64,000 nucleotides of DNA, taken from NCBI RefSeq assembly GCF_040958095.1, contig NC_091160.1, positions 40,832,306 to 40,896,305 of the forward strand, read 5' to 3'. How positions within the stretch are numbered: the first letter of the stretch is position 1; every line of letters starts with the position of its first letter. A program made the position numbers and the translations under genes. Below the pieces are notes generated by a model. That model made no database searches. It had not been told where the DNA came from and worked only from the letters and a program-made list of their open reading frames with translations. Below are positions 34,437 through 47,600 of this stretch, piece by piece. Source of the DNA: Procambarus clarkii. Taxonomy: Eukaryota; Arthropoda; Malacostraca; Decapoda; Cambaridae.

Positions 34437-34770
34437 ACTCGGGCTGGACGGTATAGAGCGACGGTCTCGCATCATGCAGGTCGGCGTTCAATCCCCCGAC
34501 CGTTCAAGTGTTTGGGCACCATTTTTTCCACTCGTCCCATCCCAAATCCTGACCCTCTTCCCAGTGCTCTAATCTTCCCTTAGCCTCGTTGTTAGCCCAT
34601 ACCTCGTCTACGGGCTCACCATAGCCCGTGTTACTGGGAACTTCTTGTTCCAGGTAGCGAATCTTTAACAACAACAACCATACCTCGTTCCCAAGAGCGA
34701 TTTAATAGTTACTTGATCACCGCTTTCTCCTGATAATTACCTTACCTCTCTTGCCTCCAGATCACCCTCC
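34437..34770 (+). mobile_element. tRNA-derived SINE, interrupted
   Basis: Head with D-arm-like ggtatagagcgacgg (34450-34464) and T-arm-like ggcgttcaatccc (34483-34495), a body 'cgtcccatcccaaatcctga', 'cccagtgctc', and a far 3' part 'cgctttctcctgataattac' after an insertion at about 34608-34688. Homologous to 35079-35280 in the same orientation. The promoter boxes are those of RNA polymerase III. Confidence 0.72.
34597..34688 (+). mobile_element. Small two-hairpin element with AAC tail
   Basis: The 11-mer ccatacctcgt lies at 34597-34607 and 34678-34688 and looks like a target-site duplication. Between them about 70 bp hold two hairpins, acgggct/agcccgt with loop caccat, and an imperfect tactgggaac/gttccaggta with loop ttctt, then aacaacaacaa. 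Such short structured inserts with a simple tail behave like SINEs. It resembles a dispersed decapod element from memory. Confidence 0.6.
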
Positions 34771-35078
34771 CTCCCTCACTTCTCTCACCTCTCCCCTGCC
34801 TCCCTCCTCACTACTCCTACACAGGCCTCACTCCCCGTCACCAATATGGCCCGGCAACAATCCATATTAACTGCTCCATAATGCCCACCAGACATATAAT
34901 GTTGATAATAAGAGGGTGAGGCAGACAAGACGGGCCGTAGCCTCGTGTCCATATTTAATATGGTCAGACTTTACCATACAAACAAAGCCATACGCCACCT
35001 ACAGACGTTCCTTTAGGACAGATGAAGACAACAAACACAACTTGAAAATATATTTACAGTTATGCTTCCATTTTATCA
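34771..35078. other. Low-repeat spacer, no gene seen
   Basis: A pyrimidine-rich stretch (34770-34830) then ordinary sequence. The 62-codon frame at 34916 has no recognised features. Confidence 0.5.
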
Positions 35079-35280
35079 GTCCAGCCACTTGGGCTCGACG
35101 GTAGAGTGACGGTCTCGCTTCATGCAGGTTGGCGTTCAATCCCCGACCGTCCACAAATTATAGCGCATAATTCCTTCCCGCCGTCCCATCCCTAATCCTT
35201 ATCCTGACCCCCTTCCAAGTGCTATATAGTCATTAAGGCTTGGCGCTTACCCCTGACAGTACCCTTCCCTTCCCCTTGCA
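35079..35280 (+). mobile_element. tRNA-derived SINE
   Basis: Same family as 34437: cgacggtagagtgacggtct (35097-35116), ggttggcgttcaatccccga (35127-35146), 'ccgtcccatccctaatcctt', 'agtgctatatagt', 'ggcttggcgctt'. D-arm and T-arm spacing fits a tRNA head. The 3' end is ill defined near 35280. Confidence 0.72.
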
Positions 35281-35676
35281 TGTTATCATGAGAACTGGAC
35301 TTAATTCACCTAAAAAAAGTCCATAATTTATATTACATTTATTTCATGGCCAAAGATAATCCCACATAGTGTAATATTTTCTTTTCCTCAGCTCTACGTG
35401 ACTATTCTTAGTCCATATATGAGCTTTTATAGAAAGCAAAAATTGTGATTTTTTTCCATGAGAGTATATTATTTCCCAACATATTAAGATATGACAACCC
35501 GTTGGTGCTCTTTATAACGCCAGTCTCCACAACACCACAACAACACTTTAATTACAACACTTCCTGAGCACTGGATTACATCCCCACCTCCACTCTCAGA
35601 ATTATATGGAACTGTTTTGAACTATGCGGTAGGAAACGAGAATTATCTTTGTGGTGTAAAGCGGATGAGGTGGATG
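35281..35676. other. AT-rich spacer, no gene seen
   Basis: About 400 bp of AT-rich single-copy-looking DNA before the 35-bp array. No gene is recognised. Confidence 0.5.
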
Positions 35677-38600
35677 TTGTGGTGGTGGTGTGGATGGTGT
35701 GGGAGGTATACCTGTGGTGGTGGTGTGGATGGTGTGGGAGGTATACCTGTGGTGGTGGTGTGGATGGTGTGGGAGGTATACCTGTGGTGGTGGTGTGGAT
35801 GGTGTGGGATGTATACCTGTGGTGGTGGTGTGGATGGTGTGGGAGGTATACCTGTGGTGGTGGTGTGGATGGTGTGGGAGGTATACCTGTGGTGGTGGTG
35901 TGGATGGTGTGGGAGGTATACCTGTGGTGGTGGTGTGGATGGTGTGGGATGTATACCTGTGGTGGTGGTGTGGATGGTGTGGGAGGTATACCTGTGGTGG
36001 TGGTGTGGATGGTGTGGGAGGTATACCTGTGGTGGTGGTGTGGATGGTGTGGGAGGTATACCTGTGGTGGTGGTGTGGATGGTGTGGGATGTATACCTGT
36101 GGTGGTGGTGTGGATGGTGTGGGAGGTATACCTGTGGTGGTGGTGTGGATGGTGTGGGAGGTATACCTGTGGTGGTGGTGTGGATGGTGTGGGAGGTATA
36201 CCTGTGGTGGTGGTGTGGATGGTGTGGGATGTATACCTGTGGTGGTGGTGTGGATGGTGTGGGAGGTATACCTGTGGTGGTGGTGTGGATGGTGTGGGAG
36301 GTATACCTGTGGTGGTGGTGTGGGAGGTATACCTGTGGTGGTGGTGTGGATGGTGTGGGAGGTATACCTGTGGTGGTGGTGTGGGAGGTATACCTGTGGT
36401 GGTGGTGTGGATGGTGTGGGAGGTATACCTGTGGTGGTGGTGTGGATGGTGTGGGAGGTATACCTGTGGTGATGGTGGTGTGGGAGGTATACCTGTGGTG
36501 GTGGTGTGGATGGTGTGGGAGGTATACCTGTGGTGGTGGTGTGGATGGTGTGGGAGGTATACCTGTGGTGATGGTGGTGTGGGAGGTATACCTGTGGTGG
36601 TGGTGTGGATGGTGCGGGAGGTATACCTGTGGTGGTGGTGGTGTGGATGGTGTGGGAGGTATACCTGTGGTGGTGGTGGTGTGGGAGGTATACCTGTGGT
36701 GGTGGTGTGGATGGTGTGGGAGGTATACCTGTGGTGGTGGTGTGGGAGGTATACCTGTGGTGGTGGTGTGGGAGGTATACCTGTGGTGGTGGTGTGGATG
36801 GTGTGGGAGGTATACCTGTGGTGGTGGTGTGGATGGTGTGGGAGGTATACCTGTGGTGGTGGTGTGGATGGTGTGGGAGGTATACCTGTGGTGGTGGTGT
36901 GGATGGTGCGGGAGGTATACCTGTGGTGGTGGTGTGGATGGTGTGGGAGGTATACCTGTGGTGGTGGTGTGGATGGTGCGGGAGGTATACCTGTGGTGGT
37001 GGTGTGGATGGTGCGGGAGGTATACCTGTGGTGGTGGTGTGGATGGTGTGGGAGGAATACCTGTGGTGGTGGTGTGGATGGTGCGGGAGGTATACCTGTG
37101 GTGGTGGTGGTGTGGGAGGTATACCTGTGGTGGTGGTGTGGATGGTGTGGGAGGTATACCTGTGGTGGTGTGGATGGTGCTGGAGGTATACCTATGGTGG
37201 TGGTGTGGATGGTGCGGGAGGTATACCTGTGGTGGTGGTGTGGATGGTGCTGGAGGTATACCTGTGGTGGTGTGGATGGTGCGGGAGGTATACCTGTGGT
37301 GGTGGTGTGGATGGTGCTGGAGGTATACCTGTGGTGGTGTGGATGGTGCGGGAGGTATACCTGTGGTGGTGGTGTGGATGGTGTGGGAGGTATACCTGTG
37401 GTGGTGGTGTGGATGGTGTGGGAGGTATACCTGTGGTGGTGGTGGTGTGGGAGGTATACCTGTGGTGGTGGTGGTGGTGTGGGAGGTATACCTGTGGTGG
37501 TGGAGGTGTGGGAGGTATACCTGTGGTGGTGGTGTGGATGGTGCTGGAGGTATACCTGTGGTGGTGTGGATGGTGCGGGAGGTATACCTGTGGTGGTGGT
37601 GTGGATGGTGTGGGAGGTATACCTGTGGTGGTGTGGATGGTGTGGGAGGTATACCTGTGGTGGTGGTGTGGATGGTGTTGGAGGTATACCTGTGGTGGTG
37701 GTGTGGATGGTGCGGGAGGTATACCTGTGGTGGTGGTGTGGATGGTGTGGGAGGTATACCTGTGGTGGTGGTGTGGATGGTGTGGGAGGTATACCTGTGG
37801 TGGTGGTGTGGATGGTGTGGGAGGTATACCTGTGGTGGTGGTGGTGTGGGAGGTATACCTGTGGTGGTGGTGGTGGTGTGGGAGGTATACCTGTGGTGGT
37901 GGAGGTGTGGGAGGTATACCTGTGGTGGTGGTGTGGATGGTGCTGGAGGTATACCTGTGGTGGTGTGGATGATGCGGGAGGTATACCTGTGGTGGTGGTG
38001 TGGATGGTGTGGGAGGTATACCTGTGGTGGTGTGGATGGTGTGGGAGGTATACCTGTGGTGGTGGTGTGGATGGTGTTGGAGGTATACCTGTGGTGGTGG
38101 TGTGGATGGTGCGGGAGGTATACCTGTGGTGGTGGTGTGGATGGTGTGGGAGGTATACCTGTGGTGGTGGTGTGGATGGTGTGGGAGGTATACCTGTGGT
38201 GGTGGTGTGGATGGTGTGGGAGGTATACCTGTGGTGGTGGTGTGGATGGTGTGGGAGGTATACCTGTGGTGGTGGTGTGGATGGTGTGGGAGGTATACCT
38301 GTGGTGGTGGTGTGGATGGTGCGGGAGGTATACCTGTGGTGGTGGTGGATGGTGTGGGAGGTATACCTGTGGTGGTGGTGTGGATGGTGTGGGAGGTATA
38401 CCTGTGGTGGTGGTGTGGATGGTGTGGGAGGTATACCTGTGGTGGTGGTGTGGATGGTGTGGGAGGTATACCTGTGGTGGATGGTGGGTGTGGGAGGTAT
38501 ACCTGTGGTGGTGGTGTGGATGGTGTGGGAGGTATACCTGTGGTGGTGGTGTGGATGGTGTGGGAGGTATACCTGTGGTGGTGGTGTGGATGGTGTGGGA

Positions 38601-41600
38601 GGTATACCTGTGGTGGTGGTGGTGGTGTGGAGGTATACCTGTGGTGGTGGTGTGGATGGTGTGGGAGGTATACCTGTGGTGGTGGTGTGGATGGTGTGGG
38701 AGGTATACCTGTGGTGGTGGTGTGGATGGTGTGGGAGGTATACCTGTGGTGGTGGTGTGGATGGTGTGGGAGGTATACCTGTGGTGGATGGTGTGGATGT
38801 GGGAGGTATACCTGTGGTGGTGGTGGTGTGGGAGGTATACCTGTGGTGGTGGTGTGGATGGTGTGGGAGGTATACCTGTGGTGGTGGTGTGGATGGTGCT
38901 GGGAGGTATACCTGTGGTGGTGGTGTGGATGGTGCGGGAGGTATACCTGTGGTGGTGGTGTGGATGGTGTGGGAGGTATACCTGTGGTGGTGGTGTGGAT
39001 GGTGCGGGAGGTATACCTGTGGTGGTGGTGTGGATGGTGTGGGAGGTATACCTGTGGTGGTGGTGTGGATGGTGCTGGAGGTATACCTGTGGTGGTGTGG
39101 ATGGTGCGGAGGTATACCTGTGGTGGTGGTGTGGATGGTGTGGGAGGTATACCTGTGGTGGTGGTGTGGATGGTGTGGGAGGTATACCTGTGGTGGTGGT
39201 GGATGTGGGGAGGTATACCTGTGGTGGTGGTGTGATGGTGCGGGAGGTATACCTGTGGTGTGTGGAGGTGTCGGGAGGTATACCTGTGGTGGTGGTGTGG
39301 ATGGTGTGGGAGGTATACCTGTGGTGGTGTGGATGGTGCGGGAGGTATACCTGTGTGTGGTGGTGTGGATGGTGTGGGAGGTATACCTGTGGGTGGTGTG
39401 GATGGTGTGGGAGGTATACCTGTGGTGGTGGTGTGGATGGTGTGGAGGTATACCTGTGGTGGTGGTGTGGATGGTTGCGGGGAGTATACCTGTGGTGGTG
39501 GTGTGGATGGTGTGGGAGGTATACCTGTGGTGGTGGTGTGGATGGTGCGGGAGGTATACCTGTGGTGGTGGTGTGGATGGTGCGGGAGGTATACCTGTGG
39601 TGGTGGTGTGGATGGTGTGGGAGGTATACCTGTGGTGGTGGTGTGGATGGTGTGGGAGGTATACCTGTGGTGGTGGTGTGGATGGTGTGGGAGGTATACC
39701 TGTGGTGGTGGTGGGGATGGTGTGGGAGGTATACCTGTGGTGGTGGTGTGGATGGTGTGGGAGGTATACCTGTGGTGGTGGTGTGGATGGTGTGGGAGGT
39801 ATACCTGTGGTGGTGGTGTGGATGGTGTGGGAGGTATACCTGTGGTGGTGGTGTGGATGGTGTGGGAGGTATACCTGTGGTGGTGGTGTGGATGGTGTGG
39901 GAGGTATACCTGTGTGGTGGTGTGGATGGGTGTGGGAGGTATACCTGTGGTGGTGGTGTGGATGGTGTGGGAGGTATACCTGTGGTGGTGGTGTAGGATG
40001 GTGTGGGAGGTATACCTGTGGTGGTGGTGTGGATGTGTGGGAGGTATACCTGTGGTGGGTGGTGTGGATGGTGTGGGAGGTATACCTGTGGTGGTGGTGT
40101 GGATGGTGTGGGAGGTATACCTTGTGGTGGTGGTGTGGATGTGTGGGAGGTATACCTGTGGTGGTGGTGTGTGGATGGTGTGGGAGGTATACCTGTGGTG
40201 GTGGTGTGGATGGTGTGGGAGGTATACCTGTGGTGGTGGTGTGGATGGTGTGGGGAGGTATACCTGTGGTGGTGGTGGTGTGGGAGGTATACCTGTGGTG
40301 GTGGTGTGGATGGTGTGGGAGGTATACCTGTGGTGGTGGTGTGGATGGTGTGGGAGGTATACCTGTGGTGTGGTGGTGTGGATGGTGTGGGAGGTATTAC
40401 CTGTGGTGGTGGTGTGGATGGTGTGGGAGGTATACCTGTGGTGGTGGTGTGGATGGTGTGGGAGGTATACCTGTGGTGGTGTGGTGTGGATGGTGTGGGA
40501 GGTATAACTGTGGTGGTGGTGGTGTGGATGGTGTGCGGAGGTATACCTGTGGTGGTGGTGTGGATGGTGTGGGAGGTATACCTGTGGTGGTGGTGTGGAT
40601 GGTGTGGGAGGTATACCTTGTGGTGGTGTGTGGGAATGGTGTGGGAGGTATACCTGTGGTGGGGTGGTGTGGATGGTGTGGGAGGTATACCTGTGGTGGT
40701 GGTGTGATGGTGTGGGAGGTATACCTGTGGTGGTGGTGTGGATGGTGTGGGAGGTATACCTGTGGTGGTGGTGTGGATGGTGTGGGAGGTATACCTGTGG
40801 TGGTGGTGTGGATGGTGCGGGAGGTATACCTGTGGTGGGGGTGGTGTGGATGGTGTGGGAGGTATACCTGTGGTGGTGGTGTGGATGGTGTGGGAGGTAT
40901 ACCTGTGGTGGTGGTGGTGTGGATGGTGTGGGAGGTATACCTGTGGTGGTGGTGTAGGATGGTGTGGGAGGTATACCTGTGGTGGTGGTGTGGATGGTGC
41001 GGGAGGTATACCTGTGTTGGTGGTGTGGATGGTGTGGGAGGTATACCTGTGGTGGTGGTGTGGATGGTGTGGGAGGTATACCTTGTGTGTGTGTGGATGT
41101 GCGGGAGGTATACCTGTGGTGGTGGTGTGGTGAGGTATACCTGTGGTGGTGGTGTGGATGGTGTGGGAGGTATACCTGTGGTGGTGGTGGTGTGGGAGGT
41201 TATACCTGTGGTGGTGGTGTGGATGGTGTGGGAGGTATACCTGTGGTGGTGGTGTGGATGGTGCTGGGAGGTATACCTGTGGTGGTGGTGGTGTGGATGG
41301 TGTGGGAGGTATACTGTGGTGGTGGTGTGGATGGTGTGGGAGGTATACCTGTGGTGGTGTGGATGGTGCGGGAGGTATACCTGTGTGGTGTGGATGGGTG
41401 GGAGGTATACCTGTGGTGGTGGTGTGGATGGTGTGGGAGGTATACCTGGGGGTGGTGTAGATGGTGCGGGAGGTATACCTGTGTGGTGGTGTGGATGGTG
41501 TGGGAGGTATACCTGGTGGTGGTGTGGGAGGTATACCTGTGGTGGTGGTGTGGGAGGTATACCTGTGGTGGTGGTGTGGATGGTGCTGGAGGTATACCTG

Positions 41601-44600
41601 TGGTGGTGGTGTGGGAGGTATACCTGTGGTGGTGGTGTGGATGGTGCTGGAGGTATACCTGTGGTGGTGGTGTGGATGGTGCGGGAGGTATACCTGTGGT
41701 GGTGGTGTGGATGGTGTGGGAGGTATACCTGTGGTGGTGGTGTGGATGGTGGGGAGGTATACCTGTGGTGGGTGGTGTGGGAGGTATACCTGTGGTGGTG
41801 GTGTGGATGGTGCGGAAGGTATACCTGGTGGTGGTGTGGAGGTATACCTGTGGTGGTGGTGTGGGAGGTATACCTGTGGTGGTGGTGTGGGAGGTATACC
41901 TGTGGTGGTGGTGTGGATGGTGCGGGAGGTATACCTGTGGTGGTGGTGTGGATGGTGCGGGAGGTATACCTGTGGTGGTGGTGTGGATGGTGTGGGAGGT
42001 ATACCTGTGGTGGTGGTGTGGATGGTGTGGGAGGTATACCTGTGGTGGTGGTGTGGATGGTGTGGGAGGTATACCTGTGGTGGTGGTGTGGATGGTGTGG
42101 GAGGTATACCTGTGGTGGTGGTGTGGATGGTGTGGGAGGTATACCTGTGGTGGTGGTGTGGGAGGTATACCTGTGGTGGTGGTGTGGATGGTGTGGGAGG
42201 TATACCTGTGGTGGTGGTGTGGATGGTGTGGGAGGTATACCTGTGGTGGTGGTGTGGATGGTGTGGGAGGTATACCTGTGGTGGTGGTGTGGATGGTGTG
42301 GGAGGTATACCTGTGGTGGTGGTGTGGATGGTGTGGGAGGTATACCTGTGGTGGTGGTGTGGATGGTGCGGGAGGTATACCTGTGGTGGTGGTGTGGGAG
42401 GTATACCTGTGGTGGTGGTGTGGATGGTGTGGGAGGTATACCTGGTGGTGGTGTGGATGGTGTGGGAGGTATACCTGTGGTGGTGGTGTGGATGGTGCGG
42501 GAGGTATACCTGTGGTGGTGGTGTGGGAGGTATACCTGTGGTGGTGGTGTGGATGGTGTGGGAGGTATACCTGTGGTGGTGGTGTGGATGGTGTGGGAGG
42601 TATACCTGTGGTGGTGGTGTGGATGGTGTGGGAGGTATACCTGTGGTGGTGGTGTGGATGTGTGGGAGGTATACCTGTGGTGGTGGTGTGGATGGTGTGG
42701 GAGGTATACCTGTGGTGGTGGTGTGGATGGTGTGGGAGGTATACCTGTGGTGGTGGTGGTGTGGATGGTGTGGGAGGTATACCTGTGGTGGTGGTGTGGA
42801 TGGTGTGGGAGGTATACCTGTGGTGGTGGGTGTGGGAGGTATACCTGTGGTGGTGGTGTGGATGGTGTGGGAGGTATACCTGTGGTGGTGGTGTGGATGG
42901 TGTGGGAGGTATACCTGTGGTGGTGGTGGTGTGGATGGTGTGGGAGGTATACCTGTGGTGGTGGTGTGGATGGTGTGGGAGGTATACCTGTGGTGGTGGT
43001 GTGGGAGGTATACCTGTGGTGGTGGTGTGGATGGTGTGGGAGGTATACCTGTGGTGGTGGTGTGGATGGTGTGGGAGGTATACCTGTGGTGGTGGTGTGG
43101 ATGGTGTGGGAGGTATACCTGTGGTGGTGGTGTGGATGGTGTGGGAGGTATACCTGGTGGTGGTGGTGGTGTGGGAGGTATACCTGTGGTGGTGGTGTGG
43201 ATGGTGGGGAGGTATACCTGTGGTGGTGGGGTGGGAGGTATACCTGTGGTGGTGGTGTGGATGGTGTGGGAGGTATACCTGTGGTGGTGGTGTGGATGGT
43301 GGTGTGGGAGGTATACCTGTGGTGGTGGTGTGGATGGTGTGGGAGGTATATACCTGTGGTGGTGGTGTGGATGGTGTGGGAGGTATACCTGTGGTGGTGG
43401 TGTGGATGGTGTGGGAGGTATACCTGTGGTGGTGGTGTGGATGGTGTGGGAGGTATACCTGTGGTGGTGGTGTGGATGGTGCGGGAGGTATACCTGTGGT
43501 GGTGGTGTGGGAGGTATACCTGTGGTGGTGGTGTGGATGGTGTGGGAGGTATACCTGTGGTGGTGGTGGATGGTGTGGGAGGTATACCTGTGGTGGTGGT
43601 GTGGATGGTGTGGGAGGTATACCTGTGGTGGTGGTGTGGATGGTGTGGGAGGTATACCTGTGGTGGTGGTGTGGATGGTGTGGGAGGTATACCTGTGGTG
43701 GTGGTGTGGATGGTGCGGGAGGTATACCTGTGGTGGTGGTGTGGGAGGTATACCTGTGGTGGTGGTGTGGATGGTGTGGGAGGTATACCTGTGGTGGTGG
43801 TGTGGATGGTGTGGGAGGTATACCTGTGGTGGTGGTGTGGATGGTGCGGGAGGTATACCTGTGGTGGTGGTGTGGGAGGTATACCTGTGGTGGTGGTGTG
43901 GATGGTGTGGGAGGTATACCTGTGGTGGTGGTGTGGATGGTGTGGGAGGTATACCTGTGGTGGTGGTGTGGATGGTGTGGGAGGTATACCTGTGGTGGTG
44001 GTGTGGATGGTGTGGGAGGTATACCTGTGGTGGTGGTGTGGATGGTGTGGGAGGTATACCTGTGGTGGTGGTGTGGATGGTGTGGGAGGTATACCTGTGG
44101 TGGTGGTGGTGTGGATGGTGTGGGAGGTATACCTGTGGTGGTGGTGTGGATGGTGTGGGAGGTATACCTGTGGTGGTGGTGTGGGAGGTATACCTGTGGT
44201 GGTGGTGTGGATGGTGTGGGAGGTATACCTGTGGTGGTGGTGTGGATGGTGTGGGAGGTATACCTGTGGTGGTGGTGTGGAGTGTGGGAGGTATACCTGT
44301 GGTGGTGGTGTGGATGGTGTGGGAGGTATACCTGTGGTGGTGGTGTGGGAGGTATACCTGTGGTGGTGGTGTGGATGGTGTGGGAGGTATACCTGTGGTG
44401 GTGGTGTGGATGGTGTGGGAGGTATACCTGTGGTGGTGGTGTGGATGGTGTGGGAGGTATACCTGTGGTGGTGGTGTGGATGGTGTGGGAGGTATACCTG
44501 TGGTGGTGGTGTGGGAGGTATACCTGTGGTGGTGGTGTGGATGGTGCGGGAGGTATACCTGTGGTGGTGGTGTGGGAGGTATACCTGTGGTGGTGGTGTG

Positions 44601-47600
44601 GATGGTGTGGGAGGTATACCTGTGGTGGTGTGGATGGTGTGGGAGGTATACCTGTGGTGGTGGTGTGGGAGGTATACCTGTGGTGGTGGTGTGGATGGTG
44701 CGGGAGGTATACCTGTGGTGGTGGTGTGGATGGTGTGGGAGGTATACCTGTGGTGGTGGTGTGGATGGTGTGGGAGGTATACCTGTGGTGGTGGTGTGGG
44801 AGGTATACCTGTGGTGGTGGTGTGGATGGTGTGGGAGGTATACCTGTGGTGGTGGTGTGGATGGTGTGGGAGGTATACCTGTGTGGTGGTGTGGATGGTG
44901 TGGGAGGTATACCTGTGGTGGTGGTGTGGATGGTGTGGGAGGTATACCTGTGGTGGTGGTGTGGATGGTGTGGGAGGTATACCTGTGGTGGTGGTGTGGA
45001 TGGTGTGGGAGGTATACCTGTGGTGGTGGGTGTGGGAGGTATACCTGTGGTGGTGGTGTGGATGGTGTGGGAGGTATACCTGTGGTGGTGGTGTGGATGG
45101 TGTGGGAGGTATACCTGTGGTGGTGGTGTGGATGGTGTGGGAGGTATACCTGTGGTGGTGGTGTGGATGGTGTGGGAGGTATACCTGTGGTGGTGGTGTG
45201 GGAGGTATACCTGTGGTGGTGGTGTGGATGGTGTGGGAGGTATACCTGTGGTGGTGGTGTGGATGGTGTGGGAGGTATACCTGTGGTGGTGGTGTGGATG
45301 GTGTGGGAGGTATACCTGGTGGTGGTGTGGATGGTGTGGGAGGTATACCTGTGGTGGTGGTGGGAGGTATACCTGTGGTGGTGGTGTGGATGGTGCGGGA
45401 GGTATACCTGTGGTGGTGGGTGGGAGGTATACCTGTGGTGGTGGTGTGGATGGTGTGGGAGGTATAGCTGTGGTGGTGGTGTGGATGGTGTGGGAGGTAT
45501 ACCTGTGGTGGTGGTGTGGGAGGTATACCTGTGGTGGTGGTGTGGATGGTGCGGGAGGTATACCTGTGGTGGTGGTGTGGATGGTGTGGGAGGTATACCT
45601 GTGGTGGTGGTGTGGATGGTGTGGGAGGTATACCTGTGGTGGTGGTGTGGGAGGTATAGCTGTGGTGGTGGTGTGGATGGTGTGGGAGGTATACCTGTGG
45701 TGGTGGTGTGGGAGGTATACCTGTGGTGGTGGTGTGGATGGTGTGGGAGGTATACCTGTGGTGGTGGTGTGGATGGTGTGGGAGGTATACCTGTGGTGGT
45801 GGTGGTGTGGATGGTGTGGGAGGTATACCTGTGGTGGTGGTGGTGTGGATGGTGTGGGAGGTATACCTGTGGTGGTGGTGTGGGAGGTATACCTGTGGTG
45901 GTGGTGTGGATGGTGGGAGGTATACCTGTGGTGGTGGTGTGGATGGTGTGGGAGGTATACCTGTGGTGGTGGTGTGGATGGTGTGGGAGGTATACCTGTG
46001 GTGGTGGTGTGGATGGTGTGGGAGGTATACCTGTGGTGGTGGTGTGGGAGGTATACCTGTGGTGGTGGTGTGGATGGTGCGGGAGGTATACCTGTGGTGG
46101 TGGTGTGGGAGGTATACCTGTGGTGGTGGTGTGGATGGTGTGGGAGGTATACCTGTGGTGGTGGTGTGGATGGTGTGGGAGGTATACCTGTGGTGGTGGT
46201 GGTGTGGATGGTGTGGGAGGTATACCTGTGGTGGTGGTGTGGATGGTGTGGGAGGTATACCTGTGGTGGTGGTGTGGATGGTGTGGGAGGTATACCTGTG
46301 GTGGTGGTGTGGATGGTGTGGGAGGTATACCTGTGGTGGTGGTGTGGATGGTGCGGGAGGTATACCTGTGGTGGTGGTGTGGGAGGTATACCTGTGGTGG
46401 TGGTGTGGATGGTGTGGGAGGTATACCTGTGGTGGTGGTGTGGATGGTGTGGGAGGTATACCTGTGGTGGTGGTGTGGATGGTGTGGAGGTATACCTGTG
46501 GTGGTGGTGTGGATGGTGTGGGAGGTATACCTGTGGTGGTGGTGTGGATGGTGTGGGAGGTATACCTGTGGTGGTGGTGTGGATGGTGCTGGGAGTATAA
46601 CTGTGGTGGTGGTGGGATGGTGGGAGGTATACCTTGGTGGTGGTGTGGATGGTGTGGGAGGTATACCTGTGTGGTGGTGTGATGTGTGGGAGGTATACTG
46701 TGGTGGTGGTGTGGATGGTGCGGGAGGTATACCTGTGGTGGTGGTGGGTGGTGTGGGAGGTATACTGTGGTGGTGGTGGTGATGGTGTGGGAGGTATACC
46801 TGTGGGTGGTGGTGTGGATGGTGTGGGAGGTATACCTGTGTGGTGGTGGTGTGGATGGTGTGGGAGGTATACCTGTGGTGGTGGGTGTGGATGGTGTGGG
46901 AGGTATACCTGTGTGGTGGTGTGGATGGTGTGGGAGGTATACCTGTTGTGGTGGTGTGGATGGTGTGGGAGGTATACCTGTGGTGGTTGTGGTGTGGATG
47001 GTGTGGGAGGTATACCTGTGGTGGTGGTGTGGATGGTGTGCGGAGGTATAACATGTGGTGGTGGTGTGGGAGGTATACCTGTGGTGGTGGTGTGGATGGT
47101 GTGGGAGGTATACCTGTGGTGGTGGTGTGGATGGTGTGGGAGGTATACCTGTGGTGGTGGTGGTGTGGATGGTGTGGGAGGTATACCTGTGGTGGTGGTG
47201 TGGATGGTGTGTGGAGGTATACCTGTGGTGGTGGTGTGGGAGGTATACCTGTGGTGGTGGTGTGGATGGTGTGGGAGGTATACCTGTGGTGGTGGTGTGG
47301 ATGGTGTGGGAGGTATACCTGTGGTGGTGGTGTGGATGGTGTGGGAGGTATACCTGTGGTGGTGGTGTGGATGGTGTGGGAGGTATACCTGTGGTGGTGG
47401 TGTGGGAGGTATACCTGTGGTGGTGGTGTGGATGGTGCGGGAGGTATACCTGTGGTGGTGGTGTGGGAGGTATACCTGTGGTGGTGGTGTGGATGGTGTG
47501 GGAGGTATAGCTGTGGTGGTGGTGTGGATGGTGTGGGAGGTATACCTGTGGTGGTGGTGTGGGAGGTATACCTGTGGTGGTGGTGTGGATGGTGCGGGAG

